In this document: one piece after another, positions 9,959 to 20,284 of the stretch | How the letters are laid out: the number at the start of each line of letters is the position of its first letter | Numbering within the stretch: the first letter of the stretch is position 1 | NCBI RefSeq assembly: GCF_033807575.1 | Contig: NC_084730.1 | Coordinates: forward strand, 4,385,986-4,449,985 | Source of the DNA: Cydia pomonella | Taxonomy: Eukaryota; Arthropoda; Insecta; Lepidoptera; Tortricidae | Direction of reading: 5' to 3' | DNA: 64,000 bases | The notes under the pieces: model-generated | Database searches by the model: none | Told to the model about the DNA's origin: nothing | The model's input: the letters and a program-made list of their open reading frames with translations, nothing else | Program-made: the position numbers and the translations under genes

Positions 9959-12900
9959 ATAGGGTCTTTTCTGCTAATAACAATTCTAGATCTTCTGCTC
10001 CCTGTCGTGCAGAAAAGACAATCTTCTTTAATCCTCCGAAGGGAGATGACAGGGTATATGCTCTCTTAAATATACTTAACTTGAATTTCAAGGCGTTATT
10101 AGATTGTGGAGCCAGTGTTAGTTTCCTGGGCCACAACAGCCATTTAGTATTCGCCACCGGTGGGATACCTATTCAAAAACATACTAAACCGGTTATGGTG
10201 AGTGTAGCTGACGATCATCGAATCGTAGCCACTGAATATATGATTATACCAGTAAATTATAAAGGTCAAGTTAAACTTATACATTTTAATATTCAACCGG
10301 AGATTGCTACTCCAATGGTACTTGGTTTAAACTTTTGGAGAGCCTATGGATTAGCTCCTGGCCTCATTACTGATATAGAAAAGACTGATTCTCATTATAT
10401 TGCTAGTCTTGACGTTTTACCGTCAGAGACAGGACTTACTACATATGATTCTTTATCTTCTGAACAAAAATCTCAACTTGAGACTACTAAATCTCTTTAT
10501 GATCAAATTGATACGGATAAGGTTGGTCTGGGAAAGACTCACTTAATTGAACATGTTATAAATACTGGGGATTCTCCTCCGATAAAACAAAAATATTATC
10601 GACTTAGTCCTTTTAAACAAGCTGCTTTAGCGAAAGAAGTTGATCGTATGCTGAGGGAAGGAATTGTCGAACCTTCGCATTCTCCATGGAATTCTCCTGT
10701 CGTTATGGTGGAAAAACCTAACGGAGATTTAAGACTTTGTTTAGATAGTAGAAAAGTAAATGCAGTTTCAAAATCTGATGCGTATCCCGTACCACACGTT
10801 CAATATATACTGGACAACTTACGCGATGCGAAATTCCTTACATCTCTTGATTTAAGTGCGGCATATCATCAGATCCCTCTTAGTGAAGACTCCAAGGAGA
10901 AAACTAGTTTTACTGTACCAGGGAAGGGATTATTCCATTATAAGAGAATGTGTTTTGGTTTAGTAGGTGCCTCTGCTACTATGCAACGTCTCATGGACAA
11001 TCTCTTTACTTCTCATTTGGATCACAAGGTTTTCTGTTATATTGATGACATAATTATTTGTACTTCCGATTTTGATGAACATATAAGGTTGCTCAATGCC
11101 GTTTTTGAAAAACTAAAATCGGCAAACTTAACTATTAATATGAAAAAATCATCCTTCTGTAGGAGTGAACTTAAATATCTTGGGTATTTAGTTGATCGAT
11201 ACGGTCTGCGAACCGATCCGTCTAAAATTGATGTAATTTTAAATTTTCCTACTCCCAAAGATGCTAAGGATATTAAACGTTTTCTGGGAATGTGCGGTTG
11301 GTACCGACGTTTCATTAATAATTTCGCAAAAATAGCTCGTCCCTTATCTCGCTTAACGAGTAAGAAAGTAAAATTTGAATGGACAGATGAAGTCAACGAT
11401 TCTTTTAACATACTTAAATCTGCCTTAGTGTCTTCTCCTATTCTTAAATGTCCCGACTTTAATGAATGCTTCTATATCCATACGGATGCATCTTCCTACG
11501 CCGTAGGCGCTGTTCTGATTCAACCTTTTAATGGAGTCGATCATCCTATTGCCTACTGCAGCCGTACACTTAACCAACCAGAGACGAACTATTCAGCTAC
11601 TGAGCGCGAACTCTTAGCTGTGATTTATGGTCTTGAGCAATTTCGTGCATATGTAGAAGGGAGAAAATGTTATATTGTAACAGATCATGCATCTTTAAAA
11701 TGGTTTCAAAACTTAAAAAATCCTACAGGACGATTAAATAGATGGGCGTGTAGATTGAGTCAATTTAATTTTGAAATAATTCACCGGAAGGGCAAAGAAC
11801 ATGTCATACCTGACTGTCTTTCTCGTATTCACGTCAGTTCTTTAAATTCTGCTACTATTCAAGATCCTTGGTATCTTGATCTATATAAAAAGGTGTCTGA
11901 AAAACCTACTCTCTTTCCCAACTTTAAAATTGAAAATGATAAACTCTTCCGTTACTCTAAGAATAAGTATCGTCTGACAGCTCAATTTGACTGGAAGCTG
12001 GTACTTCCTTATGAGCATCGTAATGAAGTCCTAAATAAGTGTCATGATGATCCTACAGCAGGTCATTTTGGCGTGGGTAAAACTCATTCCAAAATAGCCG
12101 ACATATATTATTGGCCTACTTTATTTCAGGACGTGAAGGAATACGTCGACTCTTGTGAAATTTGTAAAACTTATAAACCTGTTAACTTAGCTCGTCCTGG
12201 TTTGATGGGTAATCCACGACGTATATCGTCGCCAGGCGAAGCAATATCTTGTGATATTCTTGGTCCCTTTCCTCCATCTTATCTGAGAAATCAGTATCTC
12301 TTCGTATGTGCTGATTATTTCAGTAAGTATGTGACTTTGTTTCCACTACGCAACATAACTGCTAAAGCTATCGTTAAGTGTATGGAAAAAGGGATATTCC
12401 TTATACATGGGGTTCCTAAATATATATTCTGCGACAATGGTGTTCAATTTACTTCCAAAGACTTTCGAGAATTAATGTCCAAATATGATGTCCCTCATAT
12501 TTTCTATAACCCTAGGTATCATCCTCAGACGAATCAAACGGAACGAGTGAACCGTGAACTAGTAAGAACCATTGCCTCATACGTGCGTTCTGATCACCGT
12601 AACTGGGATAAGAACGTATCGGAAATACAATGTGCATTGAATACAGCTCGTCACGAAGTAACTAAAAACACACCGTATTTCTTAACACATGGTCGTCAAA
12701 TGATTCTAGATGGTTCCCTTTATAATAGCGAAGGTCCCATAGATCAAAACGCGCTCGAATTAGATACCAGTGGTGCTTTTTCTGAAAGACTTAAAGAGCT
12801 CAAAACTGTATTTCAAAAAGTGCGTTACTCGTTGATTGCCTCCCATGAACGTAACGCTAGGTATTATAACATGAGGAAGCGTCACGTAGAACTGGAAGAA

Positions 12901-13107
12901 GGACAAATCGTTTATAAAAGATGTTTCCCATTGTCAAATGCAGCAAAACATTTTTCTGCTAAATTAGCGCCCCGTTATGACAAATGTGTCATTCATAAAA
13001 AATTGAGTCCTCTTGTATACTCTTTAAAATCCTTAGAAGGAAAACTTCTAGGTAACTTCCATATAAAAGACATTGTACGTCCTGGTGAAGCCGAGCCGTC
13101 TTCCTAG
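9940..13107 (+). CDS. pol: Pol polyprotein: protease, reverse transcriptase, RNase H, integrase
   Basis: Open from 9940 in the -1 frame relative to gag, overlapping it by 19 bases and expected to be made as a Gag-Pol fusion of about 1,470 residues rather than from its own start. Protease: LLDCGAS with its Asp codon at 10102 (DCG instead of the usual DTG/DSG). Reverse transcriptase: LDLSAAYHQIPL and the YIDD active site with Asp codons at 11044 and 11047. RNase H: HTDASS (Asp codon 11485), TERELLAV and TDHASLKW. Integrase: HHCC zinc site ending CEIC, then the catalytic triad with codons at 12253, 12433 and 12541, giving DD35E spacing. A GPY/F-like C-terminal segment follows. No stop or frameshift interrupts it, so activity is plausible. 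Confidence 0.95.
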   Translation, partial: LQDKKLNRVFSANNNSRSSAPCRAEKTIFFNPPKGDDRVYALLNILNLNFKALLDCGASVSFLGHNSHLVFATGGIPIQKHTKPVMVSVADDHRIVATEYMIIPVNYKGQVKLIHFNIQPEIATPMVLGLNFWRAYGLAPGLITDIEKTDSHYIASLDVLPSETGLTTYDSLSSEQKSQLETTKSLYDQIDTDKVGLGKTHLIEHVINTGDSPPIKQKYYRLSPFKQAALAKEVDRMLREGIVEPSHSPWNSPVVMVEKPNGDLRLCLDSRKVNAVSKSDAYPVPHVQYILDNLRDAKFLTSLDLSAAYHQIPLSEDSKEKTSFTVPGKGLFHYKRMCFGLVGASATMQRLMDNLFTSHLDHKVFCYIDDIIICTSDFDEHIRLLNAVFEKLKSANLTINMKKSSFCRSELKYLGYLVDRYGLRTDPSKIDVILNFPTPKDAKDIKRFLGMCGWYRRFINNFAKIARPLSRLTSKKVKFEWTDEVNDSFNILKSALVSSPILKCPDFNECFYIHTDASSYAVGAVLIQPFNGVDHPIAYCSRTLNQPETNYSATERELLAVIYGLEQFRAYVEGRKCYIVTDHASLKWFQNLKNPTGRLNRWACRLSQFNFEIIHRKGKEHVIPDCLSRIHVSSLNSATIQDPWYLDLYKKVSEKPTLFPNFKIENDKLFRYSKNKYRLTAQFDWKLVLPYEHRNEVLNKCHDDPTAGHFGVGKTHSKIADIYYWPTLFQDVKEYVDSCEICKTYKPVNLARPGLMGNPRRISSPGEAISCDILGPFPPSYLRNQYLFVCADYFSKYVTLFPLRNITAKAIVKCMEKGIFLIHGVPKYIFCDNGVQFTSKDFRELMSKYDVPHIFYNPRYHPQTNQTERVNRELVRTIASYVRSDHRNWDKNVSEIQCALNTARHEVTKNTPYFLTHGRQMILDGSLYNSEGPIDQNALELDTSGAFSERLKELKTVFQKVRYSLIASHERNARYYNMRKRHVELEEGQIVYKRCFPLSNAAKHFSAKLAPRYDKCVIHKKLSPLVYSLKSLEGKLLGNFHIKDIVRPGEAEPSS
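9949..10054 (+). promoter_or_regulatory. -1 programmed ribosomal frameshift signal with H-type pseudoknot
   Basis: The heptamer A_AAA_AAC (9949-9955) is in the gag frame and is followed at once by the TAA stop. After 8 nt, stem 1 pairs 9964-9974 (gtcttttctgc) with 10009-10019 (gcagaaaagac), 11 of 11. Its loop contains 10000-10008 (ccctgtcgt), which pairs with 10046-10054 (atgacaggg), 9 of 9 counting one G-U. Both stems abut at 10008/10009, so this is a classic H-type pseudoknot with 25- and 26-nt loops. A -1 shift enters exactly the pol frame. Confidence 0.85.
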
Positions 13108-13829
13108 CGGTACTCGTCTTAACACCAATTGGATACTTACACTTGTAAATATCCTATGTGATACTAAATATTGAACGTACCTACTAAACTGAATGCAGCC
13201 TGGCACAAGCTGGTTTTCATCAGACTGGGTATTTGTTCCATGTTTTTGTTTTTATTGGTACCGGGTGCACACGGACCAACATTAATCTTTCATGTGTCCT
13301 TATAAAGACATAAAACTTTAAATAATCTGAATAAACTGCAGAAACTTACTTTACTTATAAACCCTAAACGGGCCTATTACATGAAATATTATTAATTACT
13401 GAAAAAGGGACTACGTTCTCGCTAAACTCTGTACTGTAACTGAACTTTTGTTTGTAATTTTAGGAATTGTGTAATAGCTAGAGAATGCAGCTTGTTACAT
13501 ACTCCCACTACTGTCGGTGATAGGCAATTTCTTTAATAAAGGGAAGGTTGTTAACGTTGCCGTCTTTGACGTCTTCTTTTAGGTTTAGGAAAGCGCGCAC
13601 TAGGAATAAGAAGGTTCGAACCAAAATTAGTCATTAGATTTCCTTGGTCGAACTGATCATTCACCAAGTCATAGGTATAACTTTGGTTGTAAGACTTGTT
13701 TTTCTGTATAGATTATCTATGGTTTCTTATTTACGTTTCGTAGGTTAAGGTGTTCACTTCCTATTGGGCGTATAGCATTAAAAAAAATTTTTTTTTCAAA
13801 AATTTTTTTTAACCCAACTAAAGATGAAC
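13108..13829 (+). other. 3' non-coding region of the LTR element
   Basis: 722 bases from the pol stop to the 3' LTR with no open frame of useful length, so no envelope gene. A poly(A)/poly(T) dyad (aaaaaaaatttttttttc) lies at 13780-13810. The stretch just before the LTR (aaagatgaac) is only weakly purine-rich, so the polypurine tract is either very short or not recognised. Confidence 0.75.
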
Positions 13830-15524
13830 TGTAACACTTTGGGGTATCCACCCAGTGTTATAAACAGCTGAGTAGCATATTGTATAGGTACTTTATAGGT
13901 TAGAAAATGGTATGTTTGTTTTGGTAAGATTTGGTAGTTGAAATGTCTTCGACACGGATGTCATAGTGGGTCAGTCAAGAACTGAGACCTGTAGTGATAT
14001 TTTCAACTTTACCTATACGCTTTTAGCTATATTGAGTGGACAAAACTTACCGGAGCGGTAGGTCAGTATGTGCGTTCACTCCGTTGCATTTTGCGCATCC
14101 ATGTCGTGTTCCTGCGTTGTGCTAGGACACAGGCACTTTGTTTGCGTTGGGGTATATACATTTCACAATTGAAATACATTTTAAAACATAGAAATACCAC
14201 GTATTAACAGTATGATTTCGATAAAACCGAGCAGTTGTTTATTTCAGCGGTAGACACTGACGGCTGTCAATGTCATTTGGTTTTTTTTTGTCCATGGTTC
14301 CGTAACAGACGGTCGGTCACACTTGTTGTACGACAATAAACATATACTTGTGGTTCTTTTATCTTTTTATAATTTCCAATTATTAATATAGTCCGTATTA
14401 TTTGCTTCCTAAAATGAGTAACTCTTTTTATTGTTGATATTTCGAATTATTCCGAGAGTCAAACCGGTCAGTTGTGGTATCCATTGAATGAGAAGGTTTT
14501 CATTCATCAGTTTGTCTGTGGTTTCTCGGATTGGAATTTTGATAAATGATTGTTCGATCGATCTTCAAGATGTGAAGTATATTAGAAAATCTTTCGGCAA
14601 TCAATCTTAGGGCTCGTCCCAAAATGTGCATAATTTAGCGCCTTAGAGCCTACCTAAAATGGCGGCTGCTAATCTTTTCTCTTCAATTTAACATAACTTG
14701 CAAAACCTAATGTCGTCAACCACCTCTTCGTCTTGCCACGCGGTCTGCAGGCGCCGTCGTTGGTATAGGAAATAATGGACCCGGCATAAACCCCGGGTTT
14801 TTCCTGGACCCTGGTTTTTTCCTGGACCCTGGTTTTTTCTGGACCCTGGTTTTATCTGGACCCTGGTTCTCTAAGGCTGTGCCATCCGGTGGCAGCGTTC
14901 TTCTTGGCAGTGTCCGTGAAGTTAAGACTTTTATGAATATACCTTTAGTTAAATATGGATTCTTTACGCTGAACAGGTAACCTGTAATCCCTGTGAGCAA
15001 TTGCTTACTGCTAAACATCCCCGGAGGTTGGGGCATAACTTTTATTTTAGACAGTGTTATGTTAGGAAGACAAATTTTGATATTGTTGTCCGTAGACACA
15101 GAGATGTCTATGATGTATTTAGTGTAAATTTCAAGAAATAGTGGTGTCACTAAGAAGTATTTAGTATTACTTATTTACTAATAAATAACTCGTGTTGACC
15201 GTAGCTGGTCATATATATTTAAGGAATAAAGGTGTGTATTAAATAAATTTGGGATTTTCATTTGGATATGTCATGCGCTTGATGAGGATAGTATCCTGGC
15301 GTCCTACCTTAAATTTTTGGATACCTATTCTCACTCCATAGTGGCCTGAACCGCGACCCTATCTATGATTGTAGTTAGCCGAAGGTATTTGTGAACTTTT
15401 CAGTAGTGAAGTTTAGTGAGTTCTGGATCACTCCATAGAAACACGTTTCCTTCTATGGAAACGGTCTTTAACAATAATAGAATCGGATCTTCTCCATATC
15501 CAGAGCTCACCCACACCTATTACA
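13830..15524 (+). repeat. 3' long terminal repeat
   Basis: Matches 6660-8354 with a constant offset of 7,170 bases, starting TGTAAC and ending ATTACA. Reading line by line I found one substitution (14957 T against 7787 G) and no insertion or deletion. Confidence 0.95.
14716..15150 (-). CDS. Antisense reading frame inside the 3' LTR, unknown protein
   Basis: Second copy of the 144-codon frame at 7546-7980, with the same predicted protein. This copy reads outward-to-inward from the right flank, so antisense transcription from the 3' LTR could cover the element. Coding status is unproven. Confidence 0.3.
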   Translation of the reverse strand: MTPLFLEIYTKYIIDISVSTDNNIKICLPNITLSKIKVMPQPPGMFSSKQLLTGITGYLFSVKNPYLTKGIFIKVLTSRTLPRRTLPPDGTALENQGPDKTRVQKKPGSRKKPGSRKNPGFMPGPLFPIPTTAPADRVARRRGG

Positions 15525-16185
15525 ATATTATACTATATGCATTTAGAATCTCCTGCTATGAGTTTGGTTTTTGTCCACGAATTAATGATTTTACCAATTT
15601 TTCCCCAAAACGGCTTAGTCGTATTAATTGTAGTTTTTGGTAATAGTGTATTGTACACACGAACAAATGAAAAGTCACGTTTCTAATATTAAAATTACAT
15701 TCAGGCGTTACTTTGGGGAAATCAGTATAAATGAAAACAAAATATTACTTTGCTAAATAATAACTTGCTAGTCAATCAGTGCTGACCAGTTGCGTATTTT
15801 TATATGCAATTAATGGATCTTTCTGGATTGTTGTGTATAGATAGTGTCCATTACTATTCATTATTTTTCAGTTTTTCTATAAACGTTTATATAAACAGTT
15901 GTCACTTGACTAATCCCCCTGATATCTAACCGCATTTATTTACTTATACATTAACCTTTGTAATTTAATCAATTAACTTCACTTGCATAGTCCCACTTTG
16001 AAAATAAAAGTCTAAAACCAGTTTAATTCCAAACGAAGCCTGTTCCCTCTAATTACCTTTGTTTCTAGATAAAAAAATACAAGTTCTAGTTTTTTCCCAG
16101 ACTGACTGCAATCAATGTTTTTAATTAGTTAGTCTTTCTTTAGAACGACGGAACGAAGAAAATTAATGTTTTATGTGCAGTTGTG
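15525..16185. other. Unique-looking flank, no recognised feature
   Basis: AT-rich sequence to the right of the LTR element. No coding frame, inverted repeat or second copy in the window is apparent. Confidence 0.55.
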
Positions 16186-16187
16186 TC

Positions 16188-16297
16188 TAGGGTTTGCACG
16201 ACGGATCTGAAAAGCATGGGAAGATCCGTGGTTTCAGATCTAGATCCGGATAATTTCATATATTTCGGATCCGTATCTAAACGTATATAAACCCTAG
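16188..16297. mobile_element. Small inverted-repeat element
   Basis: Bounded by ctagggttt and aaaccctag, with internal gatccg/cggatc words forming further dyads. Its size and lack of coding content suggest a MITE-like relic. Confidence 0.5.
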
Positions 16298-16320
16298 TTG
16301 TGTCTTATACGAGTACGTCT

Positions 16321-16450
16321 GACGACCGGTCTGGCTTAGTGGGGACTCTGCCAATAAATCCGATGATCCCGGCTTCGAATCCCGGTAAGAGCAATTTTTT
16401 TGATGAACACAGATATTTATACCTGAGTTTTGGGTATTTTATATGCAAGC
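16321..16450 (+). mobile_element. SINE family A, diverged and truncated copy
   Basis: The head gacgaccggtctggcttagt and B-box-like gcttcgaatcc are clear. The body decays after about 120 bases and the conserved tail is missing. Confidence 0.7.
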
Positions 16451-16639
16451 AATTTCATTTCTTATGCACCATCAACGAGAGTGATCTCCAAGGTCGTATT
16501 AAAACCATAATTTGGTTTTGGATAATTTGATTTTTGGGGAAAGTCAACACGCAAGTCGTTTAACGACTTAACATCAAAACTAAGCAAAGCTTGTGTAATA
16601 TGGGTACTAAGCGACTATATACATACATAAAAAGAAAAA

Positions 16640-16800
16640 TTATAATGATTTGGTGAAGGACAACATCGTGAGGAAACCGGACTACTCCCAATAAGGCATA
16701 GTTAACCCTTTGGGTTGGAAGGTCAGATGGCAGTCGCTTTCGTAAGAACTAGTGCCTACATCAATTCTCGGGATTAGTTGCCAGGAGGACCTCAGGACTC
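16640..16800 (+). mobile_element. SINE family B fragment (3' part)
   Basis: Shares catcgtgaggaaaccggact, ggttggaaggtcagatggca and gtcgctttcgtaa with the minus-strand SINE at 25045-25372. The tRNA-like head is absent. Confidence 0.7.
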
Positions 16801-16869
16801 CCAAAAGCCGTGGCAAAATGCCAGGACAACGCGAGGAAGATGAAAAGGAAAATGATACATATATGACTT

Positions 16870-16972
16870 CTATAACTCAGGCTCAAATATTTGTGTTAAA
16901 CATACAAAATGCCCTTACCAAGATTCGAACCCGGGACCCCCTTCTTCGTAGGCACTGGGCTAGAGGCCGTTA
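16870..16972 (-). mobile_element. SINE family A head fragment
   Basis: The minus strand contains the B box (ggttcgaatc within the cccgggttcg context), the ggtaagggcat word and the start of the body. It is truncated on both sides. Confidence 0.65.
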
Positions 16973-17206
16973 AAAGGATAAATCCAGGACACGCTAAACA
17001 CATCTTATTTACCAGCGGCCTGCTGTCAGCTCCCCAGCAAGTTGAATAAACCGTTTAATTTAGTTCAAATAATGTTGTCAAAACTTTAACCTTCCCAAAA
17101 GAAATACGGAGTCTAAGCTGTGTTTCCACCGAAGATGTGCGAGGAAGCGTAGTGAGGGATGTGTTTGTCACGAACCAATAGTAACACTTCATTTTTTTAT
17201 AGATCA

Positions 17207-17265
17207 TTTTTAGGGTTCCGTAGCCAAATGGCATAAAACGGAACCCTTATAGTTTCGCCATGTCC

Positions 17266-17308
<43 letters not shown>

Positions 17309-17930
17309 CGAGGCTTTGCTCCGTGGTCGTTAGTGCTAGAAAGCTGAAATTTGGCATGGATATATAAATCAATAAAGCCGACAAAGTCGTACAATAAAAT
17401 CTAAAAAAATAATTTTTTTAGGGTACCTCCCCTACACGTAAAGTGAGGGTGATTTTTTTTTTTCGCTTCAACCCTAGAGTGTGGGGTATCGTTGGAAAGG
17501 TCTTCCAAAAGTAATAGGGGTTTTCAAAAAACATTTTTTGATAAAGTGAATATATTCGGAGAAAATCGCTCCAAAAGAAAAAAAAAATGTGTCCCCCCCC
17601 CTCCTTTTGAACCATAGGTCCAAAAAATATGAAAAAAATCGTGGAAGTAGAGCTTAAGAAAGACATTAAATGAAAACTATAGCGGACATGATCAGTTTAG
17701 CTGTTTTTGAGTTATCGCAAAAAGTTTTCCCTTCATAGTAAAAAGACTTACTTTAATTAGGTACTGATTATGCAAATTTGCCTATTTGTTTAACTCGGGT
17801 GAAAGGTACCGTTTCATCCCTTGGTTAACAATTTACTATACTTTAAGCTCCAGTTTAGCTTATTGTGACGGAAGACTAACTACGGAACCCTACACTGAGC
17901 GTGGCCCGACATGCTCTTGGCCGGTTATTA
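17207..17930 (-). repeat. GGTTCCGTA-family element, second subfamily
   Basis: Reverse-oriented. The right-hand end motif appears as tttttagggttccgtagcca at 17207, followed by a long (TCTG)n run at 17265-17308, and the left-hand end as atgctcttggccg near 17928. Its interior (gtggtcgttag, aatatattc, ataagctaaactgg on the minus strand) matches 53584-54118 and the partial copies at 37996 and 32160, not the tandem-unit subfamily. Confidence 0.8.
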
Positions 17931-17931
17931 T

Positions 17932-18118
17932 AAGAATTAATGGCTCTTGTATAAAAACTTAAAAGTCTCAAACCAAAGTTTAGGTGCTTCTTTTTTAAAA
18001 TAGCTTTAGCTCTTGACTGTATATTGAAAACATCAAACCAAGAATTAATCGCTCTTGCCTAAAAACTTTAAAGTCTCAAAGGAAAATTTTGGTGGTTCTT
18101 CTTTGGAATTGGGTAATA
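17932..18118. repeat. Two-copy tandem duplication, period about 108 bp
   Basis: aagaattaatggctcttg at 17932 recurs as aagaattaatcgctcttg at 18040, each followed by a similar run ending agtctcaaa. The copies are moderately diverged. Confidence 0.65.
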
Positions 18119-18641
18119 TTTTTGGTTTGAGGAAGAGTTACTCAAGATAAAACCGTTTTTTAAGAGCGTGCTATATCTCTTGCTAAGACTTTTTTTTCTT
18201 GCGGCGAATAATTAATATCTTAACTTAAATCACTACCATTCGCTTTAAAAATGTGTAAAGATAAAACTAAATAATTTTTATTCTCCTTTAAAAAATTATG
18301 TTGTTTTTAACTCAAGACATATTTATTGGACTAAGCAATTTATTATTTTATTCAAGCAACCGTATGCAAGAGAGTTTTGCGTTTTGAATTAAGATACCTT
18401 AATATCTGTGTGGGGTCACAGCGGAATCAAAGTAAACGTAAATTCATCTTTTATCGTGTCTTAATCATTCTTCAAATTGGGCCGTACGTATTTGATATTA
18501 TGAATGCGAGAGGAACACTTTCTGGTTGAGTGCATGAGTCCGGCTTTTACCCAAAGATTTCATAAGTAAAGATTTAGTATAGCTTACGGGTATAAAATTT
18601 AATAACAACGTTTATTCAACAAATAAGTAACTTTAATGGTT
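18119..18641. other. No recognised feature
   Basis: AT-rich, with no coding frame, dyad or second copy noticed. Confidence 0.5.
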
Positions 18642-18922
18642 TTTTTTTTATACTACGTTGGTGGCAAACAAGCATACGGCCCGCCTGGTGGTAAGCAGTT
18701 ACCCTTAACCTATGAACGCCTGCAACTCACATGCGCGTTGCCGACCCTCTCTGGCTCTGGCAACCTTACTCACCGGCAGGAACACAACACTATGTGTAGG
18801 GTCTAGTGTTATTTGGCTGCGGTTTTCTGTAAGGTGGAGGTGCCCCAGTTGGGCTCTGCTCTAGATCTGGAATGACATCTGCTGTGCTGTGCCCTACCAC
18901 ACAAAGCGAGATGACGCGAATT
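18642..18922 (-). mobile_element. SINE-like element with LINE-type tail, copy 1
   Basis: On the minus strand it begins gtcatctcgctttgtgtggt, passes ccagatctagagcagagccc, and ends gccaccaacgtagtataaaa followed by A. The same body and tail recur at 31617-31905, 45986-46305 and 60128-60455. The tail alone also follows a LINE coding fragment at 29818-30085. Confidence 0.75.
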
Positions 18923-19784
18923 AAACGTATTTTCTTTCTTTCTCTCAGTAGCGCTATTATTCTTAGTCCTTGTCATACTCTCACTTGTTTTTTCTGCCTA
19001 CTTCTAAAAAGTTGTAAGTGACATAGACGTTTTTTGTTGCCCGCCGTTTTTTATCGTGGGTAACAATACACCCGACCAAATTACGTAGGTTGTTTTTGGT
19101 ATGTTGTCAGGAATGTTAAAACGTATTTTTAATTTTGTCGCATTGCGTATTTTCTGTCCCTCACGGGCGCACGCGTATAGCACATCTATAGGATCCTACC
19201 ATCTATGTCATATACCTCCTATCCTCGCTTAGCGCAGCCCTAGTGGAAACAGTCAGCGCAGCGAGGTTATTGTACAATAAAATAAACAATAGAAGGATGT
19301 GAGCGAGGAATGTGTTGCGCGAGGATGTGTTGTGAGGAATGTGATGCCAGGGATGTGTTGCGGGGTACGGACGCGAGCAAAAAAACATTATAAAGCTCCG
19401 TTCCCTCCTCACATACCGTCGCCACACATCCTCGGACCGCTCAGCTACCTCGCACTTTTCTGATGGGAACCTTTATATCATTTCTAATCTTCGCTACGCA
19501 TCGTCACACCGCTCAGCTACCTCGCTCAGCTTTGGCCAAAAAATGTTAATTTTCTTTGATGGTTAAATAATTTCTCTTTAAAAATAAAACAATGTTTCCT
19601 TTATGTAAAATGAGCTAACTTAAGCTTTTAAGGTAATTTCCCTCCAGGGCCCATTATTATTTTCCAAGCTGTATACGGCTATGGTGTACCTAGTAGGAAA
19701 TTTTCACGTATAATTCATATATTATAACATTTTTATTTAACTGTGTCAAATTTTTACTTAAAAATTCTTTTCAATGCGAACTTA
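18923..19784. other. No recognised gene; eroded repeat patch
   Basis: Between 19200 and 19530 there are repeated GC-richer words (gctcagctacctcgc at two places, gaggatgtgttg-type words) that look like a decayed repeat. No coding frame or boundary could be assigned. Confidence 0.45.
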
Positions 19785-20060
19785 GACGACCGGTCTGGCC
19801 TCGTGGGTAGTGACCCTGCCTATGAAGCCGATGGTCCCGGGTTCAAATCCTGGTAAGGGCATTTATGCGTGTGATGAGCATGGATATTTGGTGCTGAGTC
19901 ATGGGTGTTTTCTATATATTTAAGTATTAATAAATATTTATATATTATATATATCGTTGTCTAAATACCCTCAACACAAGCCTTATTGAGCTTACTGTGG
20001 GACTTAGTCAATTTGTGTAATAATGTCCCATAATATTTATTATTTATTTATTTATTTAAT
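19785..20060 (+). mobile_element. SINE family A, near-complete copy
   Basis: Intact A box (tggcctcgtgg) and B box (ggttcaaatcc), full body and a (TTTA)n tail. Confidence 0.88.
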
Positions 20061-20284
20061 AGGAGAGGAGAGACTAAGAATTGCCCTGACTAAACGAAAA
20101 TATATTGATTGATTGATTCATTACAGATCATGTGTTACTAATTAAAAATATATCAATAGAAATAAACAATATAAAACATTCAAATATTATGAAAATACTT
20201 ACACTTAGAGTTACTTACATTTAAAATACTTACATTTAAGTCAGATCTGAGATCATTAAGGTCTGATTTTTCATCAGTCAGATA

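Larger units (their letters stand above)
6660..15524 (+). mobile_element. Full-length Ty3/gypsy-type LTR retrotransposon
   Basis: An 8,865-bp element with identical-looking 1,695-bp LTRs, TGTAA...TTACA ends, a primer site, intact gag, intact pol in the order protease, reverse transcriptase, RNase H, integrase, and no envelope frame. Integrase lying downstream of RNase H is the Ty3/gypsy order. The flanking tetranucleotides ATAC (6656-6659) and ATAT (15525-15528) form an imperfect 4-bp target duplication. I saw only one difference between the LTRs (7787 G against 14957 T), which implies very recent insertion. From memory the RT/integrase style suggests an mdg3/Blastopia-like relative, but I cannot place the clade without a tree. 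Confidence 0.95.

Noticed and set aside
13108..13829. Envelope gene downstream of pol
   Set aside because: No open frame of useful length, signal peptide or membrane segment on the sense strand.
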